Shown one piece after another: positions 18,130 to 27,539 of a DNA stretch of 64,000 nucleotides (positions within the stretch are counted from its first letter, which is position 1; each line of letters starts with the position of its first letter). A model generated the notes under the pieces. The model did not search any database and was not told the origin of the DNA. It saw only the letters and a program-made list of their open reading frames with translations. The translations under genes were made by a program, and so were the position numbers. The stretch is from an uncultured Porphyromonadaceae bacterium (GTDB lineage Bacteria > Bacteroidota > Bacteroidia > Bacteroidales > Porphyromonadaceae), in contig CAMYAB010000001.1 in the NCBI GenBank assembly GCA_947253625.1, forward strand, positions 248,001-312,000, given 5' to 3'.

Positions 18130-18162
18130 CAAACTTACAGGAAATACTGCTTTTCTCCAAAA
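18130..18162 (-). promoter_or_regulatory. Promoter of the aguA operon (-33 and -7 elements)
   Basis: Read on the minus strand, TTTTG (18162-18158) and TAAGTTTG (18137-18130) are separated by 20 nt. This fits the Bacteroidetes TTTG-N(17-23)-TAnnTTTG promoter closely, with a leader of about 55 nt to the aguA ATG. Confidence 0.6.
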
Positions 18163-18208
18163 TAAGCATAATCCATCAAGTAAACACTCTCAGATATATG
18201 AAAATGAT

Positions 18209-18216
18209 TAACTTTG
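18209..18216 (+). promoter_or_regulatory. Candidate -7 box for the RluA-like gene
   Basis: TAACTTTG matches TAnnTTTG and lies 75 nt before the ATG at 18291, back to back with the aguA promoter. No convincing -33 element is visible. Confidence 0.4.
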
Positions 18217-18290
18217 CGTCATCAAATCTAGGTAACTCGTACCCTTTGGATCAGCGTAGACTTCAAAAACAATAATATACATAAGACAAA

Positions 18291-19217
18291 ATGAGTAGCA
18301 CTCCTTCGCGAAAGCGATCAGAACTGACAAAAGAAGAAAACCCAAGCCCAGTACAAGAAACCTACCGGGTTGCATCTGAAGGGACCCTTCTTGAAGTGCT
18401 GCAACAAAAATCAGAGCGATCACGGACGGCCACAAAGCGGCTATTGGGTACTGGGCGCGTATCAGTAGATGGTATGGTCACAACTCTAGCCACCAAGGCA
18501 CTGCCCTTGGGAGCAAAGATTACGGTACACGAAGGCATCCCTCCCGGAGAACTCAAACACAATACCATTGAGGTCATATGGGAAGACAGCGACTACATAG
18601 TGGTGTACAAAAAAGCCGGACTGCCAACAGTCAATTCTGGACACAGAAAAAAGGAAAACACGGTCATTTGGATTGTCAGCCAACATCTCAAGCAGACCAC
18701 ACCCGATGCCAAGTTATTCATGATCACCCGCCAAGACAACAACACGGAAGGTTACGTTATTTTTGCAAAAAATATCGCCGCCAAGACCGAAATGATCAGC
18801 CATTGGCAAAAGTACATCTGCGACCAAGTCTATGTGCTCTGCGTTGAAGGCGAGCTCACCCACTCCACAGGAGAGCTAATCAGTGAAACCAAGTCCGATG
18901 ACAAGCACTACAGCCGTAGTGTCAGCACAAAATACAAAATCCTCAAGCGTAGCGAAAACAGTGGCATGGCTATACTTGAAGTTTCTGTCAATGGAGCTAG
19001 AATATACAATCTCCGAAAAGTCATGAAAGACAATAACCTCAAAATTTTTGGAGACATTCGCTCGCAATCAAGCTTCAAGACCGATAAAAACATAGCCTTA
19101 CTCCAGACTCGACTCTCCTTCAGGCACCCCAAGACTGGGCAGCGGCTAGACTTTAAGCGAGGATTTCCATCTCACTTTTTCACACTGCTCCGCAACGACA
19201 GACTACAAGACAGATAA
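18291..19217 (+). CDS. Atypical RluA-family protein (S4 domain plus pseudouridine synthase fold)
   Basis: 308 residues. An S4-like RNA-binding segment (about 30-85, TLLEVLQQ...RVSVDG) precedes an RluA-type domain. The catalytic motif, normally HRLDxxTSG, reads TRQDNNTEG: the aspartate is kept (D149) but the flanking H, L and S are changed. The second family motif, usually GRTHQIR, is degraded to GARIYNLRKVM. It may be a slow or specialised pseudouridine synthase or an RNA-binding protein that has lost activity. It starts 45 nt before dsbD and may share its transcript. The RluA relationship is clear; the activity is uncertain. Confidence 0.75.
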   Translation: MSSTPSRKRSELTKEENPSPVQETYRVASEGTLLEVLQQKSERSRTATKRLLGTGRVSVDGMVTTLATKALPLGAKITVHEGIPPGELKHNTIEVIWEDSDYIVVYKKAGLPTVNSGHRKKENTVIWIVSQHLKQTTPDAKLFMITRQDNNTEGYVIFAKNIAAKTEMISHWQKYICDQVYVLCVEGELTHSTGELISETKSDDKHYSRSVSTKYKILKRSENSGMAILEVSVNGARIYNLRKVMKDNNLKIFGDIRSQSSFKTDKNIALLQTRLSFRHPKTGQRLDFKRGFPSHFFTLLRNDRLQDR

Positions 19218-19262
19218 AAACTGGGTACTAACAATTTTTACACCTTTCTTCATACAACAGAA

Positions 19263-21326
19263 ATGAAACGTACTACCACGAGACTATTGCTACTACTGTC
19301 ATTGGTGCTCATCGTGCCATTTGTACAACCGGGCACTGTGACCCAGGCCCAGATCATTGAGGCCGCAAGCTGGCAAATTAACCACACCAACACCGAGGAT
19401 GGCGTGTTGACGGTGACATTCAAGTGCACCCCCACTTACGGCTTTCACGTCTACGGCACAGAGTTGCCCAAAGGTGGCCCTACTCCTACCAGTGTTGAGC
19501 TAGACGAGAGCCAAGGAGTAAAGGCAAGTAGCCAACTCACCGCCTCTAGCAAGCCAGAGACCCATCACGACCAAAACTTTGACATGGATCTCCAATGGTA
19601 CTCCAAACCATTCACACTCACACAGGAGTTTCAGATCACCGACCCAACCGGGTTCGTACTCGCCGGGGACCTAATCTACATGGGGTGCAATGACAACACC
19701 TGCACACCTCCTACGAGGGTAAGCTTCAAAATCACATCCTCTGATCTTGCCACACCGTTAAAGATAAGCCAGGCAACTACGGATGGTCAGCAAGAAACTG
19801 CCCCCATTGCTGAAGAGCAAGACAGCACCAAGACTCAAGGTGCCGGAGAAATCTCCCCACTACTCACCTCTAACGAAGTAGGTGAAAAAAATCCAATGTG
19901 GACACCTATAATCAGTGAACTCAAGGCATACGGAGACAAAAACCTACAAGCCACGGATAGCTCACTTCTGATCATCCTAGCGCTCGGATTCATTGGCGGT
20001 CTGATAGCTCTACTCACTCCCTGTGTCTGGCCCATGATCCCAATGACTGTGTCGTTCTTTCTAAAGCGGACCAAAAATCGAAAAAAAGCCATCAGCGATG
20101 CTATCATTTACGGCATCTCGATTATCGTCATCTACCTAGGACTTGGGCTAATCATCACCGGAATATTTGGAGCTAGTGCCCTCAATAGTCTAGCTACAAA
20201 TGCAGTGTTTAATGTCATTTTCTTCTTGCTGCTCGTGGCCTTTGCAGTCAGTTTCTTTGGCGCATTTGAGATCGTCCTACCACAGTCCTGGACCAATAAA
20301 CTTGATGCTAAAGCAGAGTCCACAGGAGGCCTACTGAGTATTTTCTTCATGGCCTTCACTCTGGTTCTCGTGTCATTCTCATGCACAGGACCAATCATCG
20401 GGACACTACTCGTCGATGCGGCATCTCGAGGAGATATCTTCGGGCCTGCAATAGGTATGTTTGGCTTTGCGCTGGCACTGGCTCTACCCTTCTCCCTATT
20501 TGCCATTTTCCCGAATTGGCTTCAAAGTGCACCTAAAAGTGGTGGCTGGATGAATAGTGTCAAGGTTGTCCTTGCGTTCCTTGAACTAGCACTATCACTC
20601 AAGTTTTTGTCGGTTGCAGACTTGGCTTACGGATGGGGAATTCTGGATCGTGAAGTCTTTGTATCGCTCTGGATCATTATCTTCGCCCTACTTGGACTAT
20701 ACCTCATTGGGAAAATCACCTTTCCGCACGATACGCCCCTTGAGCGCGTCACAGTACCCCGTCTCTTTTTGGGTATCATCTCTCTAGCATTCTCCGTCTA
20801 CATGGTACCTGGGTTGTGGGGAGCGCCTCTGAAGTCAATCAGTGCCTTTGCACCACCTCTTACCACCCAAGACTTCAACCTATACGACGCGGAAGTACAC
20901 CCACAATTCCGAGATTACGACTTAGGCATGGCCTATGCCGCCCAGCAGAGCAAACCAGTCCTTATCGACTTCTCTGGCTATGGTTGCGTCAATTGCCGAA
21001 AGATGGAAGCTTCTGTCTGGACAGATCCAACGGTGAAAGAGATCATTGACAACCAATTTGTCCTCATCACACTCATAGTAGACGACAAGACACAGCTACC
21101 TGAGACCATTCTGATTACTGAGAATGGGCAGCAACGTAAACTCAAGACTGTAGGGGATAAGTGGAGCTACTTCCAGAGGTACAAGTTTGGTAGCAACGCA
21201 CAGCCATTTTACGTCATGCTTGATAACGCTGGGCAACCCCTTGCTCCTAGCTATGGATTTGACGAAGACGTCAAAAAGTACATTGATTGGCTCAACTCCG
21301 GGCTGGCAGAGTTTAAGAAAAAATAA
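19263..21326 (+). CDS. dsbD: Thiol:disulfide interchange protein DsbD family
   Basis: 687 residues with three parts. An N-terminal signal and periplasmic domain carry a cysteine pair (MGCNDNTCTPP). The membrane domain of about eight helices (235-510) has the electron-shuttling cysteines in TPCVWP and SFSCTGP. A C-terminal thioredoxin-like domain has CVNC at 575-578. It moves electrons from cytoplasmic thioredoxin to the cell envelope to reduce disulfides or support cytochrome maturation. The N-terminal pair is spaced CX4C. It is followed by a strong terminator. Confidence 0.93.
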   Translation: MKRTTTRLLLLLSLVLIVPFVQPGTVTQAQIIEAASWQINHTNTEDGVLTVTFKCTPTYGFHVYGTELPKGGPTPTSVELDESQGVKASSQLTASSKPETHHDQNFDMDLQWYSKPFTLTQEFQITDPTGFVLAGDLIYMGCNDNTCTPPTRVSFKITSSDLATPLKISQATTDGQQETAPIAEEQDSTKTQGAGEISPLLTSNEVGEKNPMWTPIISELKAYGDKNLQATDSSLLIILALGFIGGLIALLTPCVWPMIPMTVSFFLKRTKNRKKAISDAIIYGISIIVIYLGLGLIITGIFGASALNSLATNAVFNVIFFLLLVAFAVSFFGAFEIVLPQSWTNKLDAKAESTGGLLSIFFMAFTLVLVSFSCTGPIIGTLLVDAASRGDIFGPAIGMFGFALALALPFSLFAIFPNWLQSAPKSGGWMNSVKVVLAFLELALSLKFLSVADLAYGWGILDREVFVSLWIIIFALLGLYLIGKITFPHDTPLERVTVPRLFLGIISLAFSVYMVPGLWGAPLKSISAFAPPLTTQDFNLYDAEVHPQFRDYDLGMAYAAQQSKPVLIDFSGYGCVNCRKMEASVWTDPTVKEIIDNQFVLITLIVDDKTQLPETILITENGQQRKLKTVGDKWSYFQRYKFGSNAQPFYVMLDNAGQPLAPSYGFDEDVKKYIDWLNSGLAEFKKK

Positions 21327-21351
21327 GGTTCTCCGCCCGAATAAATAACCC

Positions 21352-21400
21352 AAAAGACCGGATAGATATTGGAGAAATCTTTATCTATCCGGTCTTTTAT
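21352..21400 (+). terminator. Terminator after dsbD (possibly bidirectional)
   Basis: A perfect 17-bp stem (21352-21368 with 21382-21398; AAAAGACCGGATAGATA) with A- and T-rich ends on both strands, so it could end dsbD on the plus strand and mutY on the minus strand. Confidence 0.88.
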
Positions 21401-21494
21401 TGTGACTAGTACCACGAAAAAGCCTTTTTTCAAAAAGCTTCAATGAAAAGCTGCGCAACCCTGTGGAATGTCCCGTAAAATAGCAGCGCACTCG

Positions 21495-22613
21495 CTATGG
21501 AGTACTGCAAAATAATGGAAGAGATGAAGCAGAAAAGTATTGATCCAAGAAAGCTCGCAATGGCTTTGGAAAAGCCAAGTCTTGGTGCTCGGAGACTTTG
21601 ACCCAGTCATAGTCGCATGACTTATCATTGACAGCATCTTCTTTCTGATTACAAATATATACTTTAATGTGAAGGAGACGATGTGAGAGGCGGTGATCAG
21701 GAAGGATAATTTCATCTACCACAGTCCAGTCTTTCAGGCACATAGGTAAAGTTTTTGGCGACTCACTTACATCTAGAGGAAGCTGATAGAGACCTTTCCA
21801 AATACCAGACTTTCCACGACGTTCAACAGCAAAACGGCCATCATGGATATACAGATAAAAATATAGGTATCTCTCAGCAACTTGAGTGCGTTTTTCTTTC
21901 CGGGGAAGCAGGTTGACCAAGGTGGTGCCACGGCTTTGACACAAAGAACAAACAGGGCAATCCTCGCAAGAGGGGTTGCGCGGCGTACAGACGAGTGCTC
22001 CCAAGTCCATCATGGCTTGGTTGTAGTGAGAAGGAAAATTGGGATCCAACAAAAGATTAGCCAAATCGGCATAGTACCTTCTTCCCGGCACAGTATCGAT
22101 AGGATGCTCGGATCCCATAAGCCGACTAAGTACTCGGTAGACATTTCCATCGACGACAGCCAATGGATAGTCGTATGCAATACTCATAATTGCTGCTGTA
22201 GTGTAAGGGCCTACCCCTTTTAGAGAGGCGACCCCATCAACTGTATTCGGGAACACGCCGGCATAGCGCTCCATTATCAACTGTGCTGAATACTTGAGGT
22301 TGTGCGCTCTAGAGTAGTATCCCAGCCCCTGCCAAAGTACCAACAAGCTGTCATCAGAAACACTTGCCAAGGCCTTTACGTCGGGTAAAGCATTGATAAA
22401 ACGTTCATAGTATGCACGGCCCTGTACGACTTGAGTCTGTTGTAAAATAATCTCAGAGACCCAAATTTTGTATGGGTCTTTGGTTCCACGCCACGGTAGG
22501 TCACGTCCGTTTAGACGGAACCACTCCAAGAGCATACGCCGAAAAGAAAGCGCAAAGGACTCAGAAATCGTCGAATTCTGAGTCGCCTTACGCTTTTGAG
22601 GTTTGATGATCAA
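21495..22613 (-). CDS. mutY: A/G-specific adenine glycosylase
   Basis: 372 residues. Catalytic glutamate E54 (VSEIILQQTQV), helix-hairpin-helix LKGVGPYTTAA (131-141), catalytic aspartate D155 (VVDGNVYRV), and four cysteines spaced CX6CX2CX5C (C209, C216, C219, C225) for the [4Fe-4S] cluster. A NUDIX-like C-terminal domain (about 240-355) reads the 8-oxoG strand. It removes adenine mispaired with 8-oxoguanine. It lies 17 nt downstream of prs on the same strand. Confidence 0.97.
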   Translation of the reverse strand: MIIKPQKRKATQNSTISESFALSFRRMLLEWFRLNGRDLPWRGTKDPYKIWVSEIILQQTQVVQGRAYYERFINALPDVKALASVSDDSLLVLWQGLGYYSRAHNLKYSAQLIMERYAGVFPNTVDGVASLKGVGPYTTAAIMSIAYDYPLAVVDGNVYRVLSRLMGSEHPIDTVPGRRYYADLANLLLDPNFPSHYNQAMMDLGALVCTPRNPSCEDCPVCSLCQSRGTTLVNLLPRKEKRTQVAERYLYFYLYIHDGRFAVERRGKSGIWKGLYQLPLDVSESPKTLPMCLKDWTVVDEIILPDHRLSHRLLHIKVYICNQKEDAVNDKSCDYDWVKVSEHQDLAFPKPLRAFLDQYFSASSLPLFCSTP

Positions 22614-22630
22614 GGAAAAAGATCCCTCGA

Positions 22631-23578
22631 TTACATTCCATAGAGTCCATCACTGATGGACTCGTGTCTGCTTACCCTACGGATAGCCTCCGCAAAAAGC
22701 GGTGCCACAGACAAACACTTGATATTGCTACCGCCTTTGTGGTAGGGGATTGAATTTGTGAACAGCATCTCGGTAAGAGCACTTTGCTCTATTCGTGATG
22801 TGGCAGGATCACTCATAACGGCGTGAGAAGCAAGGGCTCGTACAGATTTTGCTCCATTTTCCATCATGAGGTTTGCCGCTTTGGTTATCGTACCGGCTGT
22901 ATCAACAATATCATCAATCAGGAGGACATCTTTACCCTCAACATCGCCAATAATTCTCATTTCCGCCACGACATTTGCCTTGAGTCTCAGCTTATGACAA
23001 ATCACAAGAGGAACGCCAAGAGCTTTGGCATATGCATTGGCCCGCTTTGTACCCCCCACATCAGGGGTCGCAATGACCAAGTTATCGCGGTCAATGTTGT
23101 CGTTGATATACTCCGTAAAAATAGTCGAGGCATACAAGTGATCCACCGGAACATTGAAAAAGCCTTGTATTTGATCGGCATGAAGATCCATGGTAATCAG
23201 ACGGCTAATTCCGGCAGTCTGTAGCAAGTCTGCGATCAACTTAGCTCCAATAGAAACTCTCGGTTTGTCTTTGCGGTCTTGCCTAGCCCACCCAAAATAG
23301 GGAATCACAGCTGATATATAGTGTGCACTTGCACGCTTTGCCGCATCTATCATCAGCAAAAGCTCCATCAGATTATCCGAGGAGGGATTGGTTGACTGCA
23401 CGAGGTAGACATCTTTTCCGCGGATGGACTCCTCATAGTTCACCGCAAACTCTCCGTCAGCAAAGCGGTCAACACGCATTTTTCCCATTTCACAATTGAG
23501 ATTCTTACAAATCTCCTCGGTAAGGTACAAACTATTTGTCCCGGAGAAGACCAAATAGTCGTTGTATATCATAGACAT
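22631..23578 (-). CDS. prs: Ribose-phosphate pyrophosphokinase
   Basis: 315 residues, the usual length. It contains the flexible-loop region GWARQDRK, the DLHADQIQGFF signature, DVGGTKRA, and the PRPP-binding loop LLIDDIVDTAGT. It makes PRPP from ribose 5-phosphate and ATP for nucleotide, histidine and tryptophan synthesis. It is 46 nt downstream of galE and 17 nt upstream of mutY. Confidence 0.97.
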   Translation of the reverse strand: MSMIYNDYLVFSGTNSLYLTEEICKNLNCEMGKMRVDRFADGEFAVNYEESIRGKDVYLVQSTNPSSDNLMELLLMIDAAKRASAHYISAVIPYFGWARQDRKDKPRVSIGAKLIADLLQTAGISRLITMDLHADQIQGFFNVPVDHLYASTIFTEYINDNIDRDNLVIATPDVGGTKRANAYAKALGVPLVICHKLRLKANVVAEMRIIGDVEGKDVLLIDDIVDTAGTITKAANLMMENGAKSVRALASHAVMSDPATSRIEQSALTEMLFTNSIPYHKGGSNIKCLSVAPLFAEAIRRVSRHESISDGLYGM

Positions 23579-23624
23579 GGTAGTAATTGGGGATTTTTAT
23601 ATTACTTTACAAGAGTATTGCTCA

Positions 23625-24659
23625 CTAGATCTGCTGACTTTTTATTTTTTGTTGCCACTTCCATGCATTTCTTAGAGTCTCATCAAGTGGCCTTACAGCT
23701 TTCCAACCAAGTACAGTATTAGCACGAGTTGGATCAGCCCATACTTGTTCAATATCACCTTCACGTCTTGGTCCTATCTTGTATGGCACTTTGACGTTGG
23801 TTGCTTTTTCAAAGGTATGGATAAGCTCCAAGACACTCACACCACGCCCTGTACCGATATTGAAGTATTCCACCTTATCTTCAGACTCATTTTTGAGCAT
23901 CCTCTCAATGGCTTTCACATGAGCTTTTGAGAGATCTACCACGTCAATGTAGTCTCGTATGCATGAGCCATCCGGAGTGTCGTAGTTGTCACCAAAAACG
24001 GTCAATTCCTTGCGCACTCCGGCAGCCGCCTGAGTAAGGTACGGAACTAGGTTTTGGGGGACTCCGGTAGGGAGCTCACCGATAAGTGCCGACTCATGGC
24101 CTCCAATGGGATTAAAATACCTTAGGATAACAGCTTTATAAGGAACACCTGCGTGTATCGCATCCGCGATGATCTCCTCATTTATCTGCTTGGTATTACC
24201 ATAAGGTGATGTGGCAGGGAGTATCGGAGCAGACTCAGTGACCGGCAACATCTTTGGTTGTCCGTACACTGTACAGGAGGATGAAAAAACGATCCCTTTG
24301 ACAGAATGCCTTTCCATGACCTCAAGCATATTTAGCAAAGAGGTTATGTTATTTCTATAGTACAAGAGGGGCTTCTGTACCGACTCGCCAACAGCTTTGC
24401 TTGCTGCAAAGTGAATGATCCCAGAGATGTTCTTTTCCTCGGAAAAAATCCTCTCCATAGCATCTAGATCGTTGCAAGACTCATGGTAGAAGGTTGGTCT
24501 TTTTCCCGTTATCTTTTCGATACCGTCTAATACAGACGGATTAGAATTGGACAAGTCATCAACGATGATCACATCGTATCCGGCTTCAATAAGCTCAACT
24601 GTGGTGTGAGATCCAATGTACCCCATTCCGCCGGTGACGAGTATGCTATGCTTGCTCAT
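23625..24659 (-). CDS. galE: UDP-glucose 4-epimerase
   Basis: 344 residues of the extended short-chain dehydrogenase type. The NAD-binding glycine motif GGMGYIG is at 10-16, and the catalytic pair is Y153 and K157 in SPYGNTK, with SSSCTVYG upstream. It interconverts UDP-glucose and UDP-galactose for galactose use and surface polysaccharide synthesis. A TACCTTTG promoter box lies about 60 nt upstream, so it probably heads its own unit with prs and mutY. Confidence 0.96.
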   Translation of the reverse strand: MSKHSILVTGGMGYIGSHTTVELIEAGYDVIIVDDLSNSNPSVLDGIEKITGKRPTFYHESCNDLDAMERIFSEEKNISGIIHFAASKAVGESVQKPLLYYRNNITSLLNMLEVMERHSVKGIVFSSSCTVYGQPKMLPVTESAPILPATSPYGNTKQINEEIIADAIHAGVPYKAVILRYFNPIGGHESALIGELPTGVPQNLVPYLTQAAAGVRKELTVFGDNYDTPDGSCIRDYIDVVDLSKAHVKAIERMLKNESEDKVEYFNIGTGRGVSVLELIHTFEKATNVKVPYKIGPRREGDIEQVWADPTRANTVLGWKAVRPLDETLRNAWKWQQKIKSQQI

Positions 24660-24717
24660 TATATTGGTTGTGTTAATGTGGTTGACGTGTAGTTTTCTAA
24701 ATACTTACTCTTAGAGA

Positions 24718-24725
24718 CAAAGGTA
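24718..24725 (-). promoter_or_regulatory. Candidate -7 box for galE
   Basis: Minus-strand TACCTTTG, 58 nt before the galE ATG, in the gap after rnfA. No clear -33 element. Confidence 0.45.
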
Positions 24726-24742
24726 AACAAAAAAGACTTGAT

Positions 24743-25315
24743 CTACACGAGTCCCGTAAATCCCATAAAAGCTAGAGAAAGAATCCCGGCCACAATGAGA
24801 GCAATAGGAGTTCCCTTGAATGACGCCGGTACAGCTGTTTTGTCCAACTGTTCACGAATAACAGCAAACACACATATCGCTAAAGCATATCCCACTGCAG
24901 TGGAGACTGCATAAACAAGTGCTTTGGAGAGATTATAGTCCTTTTGAATTACCATAATCGCGACACCAAGGATAACACAGTTCGTAGTGATAAGAGGTAA
25001 AAATACACCCAAGGCCTGGAACAAGGCTGGTGATACCTTTTTTAGGACAAGCTCAAGCATCTGTACTAGAGAAGCTATGACTAGGATAAATGCAATGTTT
25101 TGCATATATCCTATTTCAAATGGATCAAGGATGAGCTTTTGGATAGCAAATGTGACCAAAGTAGCTAAGGTCAGGACAAAAGCTACAGCGGCTCCCATGC
25201 CAACCGCTGTTGTCAACTTTTTTGAAACGCCTAGGAAAGGACAAATCCCAAGGAACTGGGAAAACACCACATTGTTGACAAGAACAGCAGTAATGAACAA
25301 AACAAAATACTCCAT
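24743..25315 (-). CDS. rnfA: RNF complex subunit RnfA
   Basis: 190 residues with six predicted membrane helices, beginning MEYFVLFITAVLVNNVVFSQFLGICPFLGVS, the conserved start of RnfA/NqrE. The cysteine in ICPFLG and its partner in the mirrored half (TTNCVILG) are known ligands of an intramembrane [2Fe-2S] cluster in this family. It is the last gene of the rnf operon, 15 nt after rnfE. Confidence 0.96.
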   Translation of the reverse strand: MEYFVLFITAVLVNNVVFSQFLGICPFLGVSKKLTTAVGMGAAVAFVLTLATLVTFAIQKLILDPFEIGYMQNIAFILVIASLVQMLELVLKKVSPALFQALGVFLPLITTNCVILGVAIMVIQKDYNLSKALVYAVSTAVGYALAICVFAVIREQLDKTAVPASFKGTPIALIVAGILSLAFMGFTGLV

Positions 25316-25330
25316 GTCTTTTTTTGGGGG

Positions 25331-25924
25331 CTATGCCTTTTGGCGGTTAGAGAAATAATTTTTTGTGGCTATGAGCATTCCAAGAGCCAAAAAGGCCCCG
25401 GGTGCGAGGATAAAGGCCAGGACTCCATAGTCAGCCGGCAATATTCTGAAATTAAACAAAGTTCCATTGCCCAGCAATTCACGAATACATCCTAGGAGAG
25501 TCAAAGCCAAAGTAAACCCAAGCCCAATACCCACACCATCAAGCGCAGAGTCCAAGACACCATTTTTTGCTGCAAAGGCTTCTGCACGTCCAAGAACAAT
25601 GCAATTGACGACAATCAGGGGCAGGAAAATACCCAGTGCAGAGTAGAGTACGGGCACGTATGCCTGGAGAATCATCTGCACGACCGTGGTGAAAGTTGCA
25701 ATCACTACTATAAAGGCAGGAATACGCACGGTATCTGGAATAAATGCCTTGATCAATGATATAACGCAGTTGGAACAGATGAGTACAAAGGTAGTGGCAA
25801 GCCCCATACCTAGACCATTAGTCGCACTGGACGTGGTACCAAGCGTAGGACACATTCCGAGGAGCAACACAAAGGTGGGGTTCTCCTCAATGATACCGTT
25901 GAGTATGATTTTCAGTTTGTTCAT
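25331..25924 (-). CDS. rnfE: RNF complex subunit RnfE
   Basis: 197 residues with six predicted membrane helices, homologous to RnfA in inverted topology (RnfE/NqrD family). NPTFVLLLGMCPTLGTT and IVVNCIVLGRAEAFA carry the paired cysteines expected for the shared [2Fe-2S] site. The start overlaps the rnfG stop by 4 nt. Confidence 0.96.
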   Translation of the reverse strand: MNKLKIILNGIIEENPTFVLLLGMCPTLGTTSSATNGLGMGLATTFVLICSNCVISLIKAFIPDTVRIPAFIVVIATFTTVVQMILQAYVPVLYSALGIFLPLIVVNCIVLGRAEAFAAKNGVLDSALDGVGIGLGFTLALTLLGCIRELLGNGTLFNFRILPADYGVLAFILAPGAFLALGMLIATKNYFSNRQKA

Positions 25925-26517
25925 TTCGATAGAAGGTTTTGGTCTAAGGCTAGCTGAAAGGCGGTATATGCCTTGTTCAAAGCATCAAGAAAAGCTCGAC
26001 TAGATATTGTGGCAGCAGTGATGGCATCTACCGTTCCCCCATCTTTTGCCACAGCAAGTGGGGTAGTCACGGACATTCCCGGAACATAGTGCTGTGTGCC
26101 CTCTTCGTGAAAAAAGTGGTCCATTTTAGCTCCCAGACCGGGAGTTTCTGCCTGGTAAAGCACCGTGTAATCAATGATATTTCCTGCCATATCCAATCCC
26201 ACAAGGACCTTTACATCTCCAGCAAAACCATTATGGGAAACGGACTCCACGGCTACACCCTGAAGGGCTTTGTCTTTTCGTGCCGGATAGATCACGAGTT
26301 CATCATTATCTAGCGTGACGGTAACCTTTTCTTCGTATGGGGAATTATCAAACTCCGGTGTCACCTTACTGATTCCCTCCAGAAGGGTCTGTTGTTCTTG
26401 TGCGCTAATTGTCGGCTTGGTAACCAAGTAAACAACCGCGAGCAGTGCCGCTGCAACACAACAGATTGTTGTGAGTGACAGCAACATATTTGGCAGGGTT
26501 GAGGCTAGTTTCTTCAT
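25921..26517 (-). CDS. rnfG: RNF complex subunit RnfG
   Basis: 198 residues. One N-terminal membrane helix anchors an FMN-binding domain facing outward. T170 in AITAATIS is the threonine that would carry the covalent FMN (the family motif is S/T-G/A-AT). It passes electrons between RnfD and the A/E membrane core. It abuts rnfD directly and overlaps rnfE. Confidence 0.95.
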   Translation of the reverse strand: MKKLASTLPNMLLSLTTICCVAAALLAVVYLVTKPTISAQEQQTLLEGISKVTPEFDNSPYEEKVTVTLDNDELVIYPARKDKALQGVAVESVSHNGFAGDVKVLVGLDMAGNIIDYTVLYQAETPGLGAKMDHFFHEEGTQHYVPGMSVTTPLAVAKDGGTVDAITAATISSRAFLDALNKAYTAFQLALDQNLLSK

Positions 26518-27516
26518 CTATTTTTGGATTAAATTACCAGCTCCAAAAAGTTTTGGGGAGGTAAAGCGATTGAGCATTGGGGTAAAGGCGTTCATGATCA
26601 GTATCGCAAAGGACATACCTTCGGGATACGCGCCGAAAAGGCGGATAAGCATTGTTATCAGTCCTATTGACACACCATAAATGATCTGCCCTGATTTGGT
26701 CATTGGAGAGGTCACATAGTCTGTGGCCATAAATATCGCACCGAGTAGCATACCACCACTTACGATGTGAATCAACGGAGATACGTATAGTGTCGGATTA
26801 ATAAGGTGCATGATTCCGGCAAATAGATATGCTGTAAGCAGTATAGAGACCGGAATGTGCCAAGTGATAATTCGTCTTATAAGCAGGTAGACAAATCCCA
26901 GCAACAAGGCAATGGCCGAAACCTCTCCCAGAGATCCAAGCATTTGCCCAAGTACCACGTCCCAGGCGGTACTCAATTGGTCAACGCTAAACCCTTCGGT
27001 TCCCTTGGCAATCCCTTTTACTATAGCCAGTGGGGTTGCAGAACTCACTGCGTCAGTGGCTTCCATCAACCTTCTTGGAGCCGGCCAAGTCGTCATCTGT
27101 TGGGGAAAAGATACCAACAAGAAAACACGGCCCAAGATAGCAGGGTTGAATATGTTGTTGCCCAAGCCACCAAAAGCCATTTTACCCAAGCCAATTGCGA
27201 CAAGTGCACCGACAATAACGATCCATATCGGCAAGTTGGCAGGGAGGTTCATGGCCAACAGGAGGCCGGTAAGAAGAGCGGATCCATCCTGAATAGTGAG
27301 TTGCTTTTCCCGCAATAAGTACCGAGCAATCAAAAACTCAAACACCAGACAGGAGACAATCGACACAATGGTTAGCAAGAGTGCATCAATCCCGAAAAAC
27401 AGAACCGATGCCACGAGAGCCGGCAGGAGGGCTATAATCACCCCATACATGTTTTTCTCGATGGTGTCACCACTGTGGATATGTGGTGATGGCGACACGA
27501 GCAATGACTTCAACAT
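26518..27516 (-). CDS. rnfD: RNF complex subunit RnfD
   Basis: 332 residues, eight to ten membrane helices, RnfD/NqrB family. T161 in VSSATPLA is the likely covalent FMN attachment site. The conserved GGLGNNIFNPA loop is present. Together with RnfA and RnfE it forms the ion-translocating membrane module. It begins 23 nt after rnfC. Confidence 0.96.
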   Translation of the reverse strand: MLKSLLVSPSPHIHSGDTIEKNMYGVIIALLPALVASVLFFGIDALLLTIVSIVSCLVFEFLIARYLLREKQLTIQDGSALLTGLLLAMNLPANLPIWIVIVGALVAIGLGKMAFGGLGNNIFNPAILGRVFLLVSFPQQMTTWPAPRRLMEATDAVSSATPLAIVKGIAKGTEGFSVDQLSTAWDVVLGQMLGSLGEVSAIALLLGFVYLLIRRIITWHIPVSILLTAYLFAGIMHLINPTLYVSPLIHIVSGGMLLGAIFMATDYVTSPMTKSGQIIYGVSIGLITMLIRLFGAYPEGMSFAILIMNAFTPMLNRFTSPKLFGAGNLIQK

Positions 27517-27539
27517 CTTTTTTAATCGCTATTCTAGTG

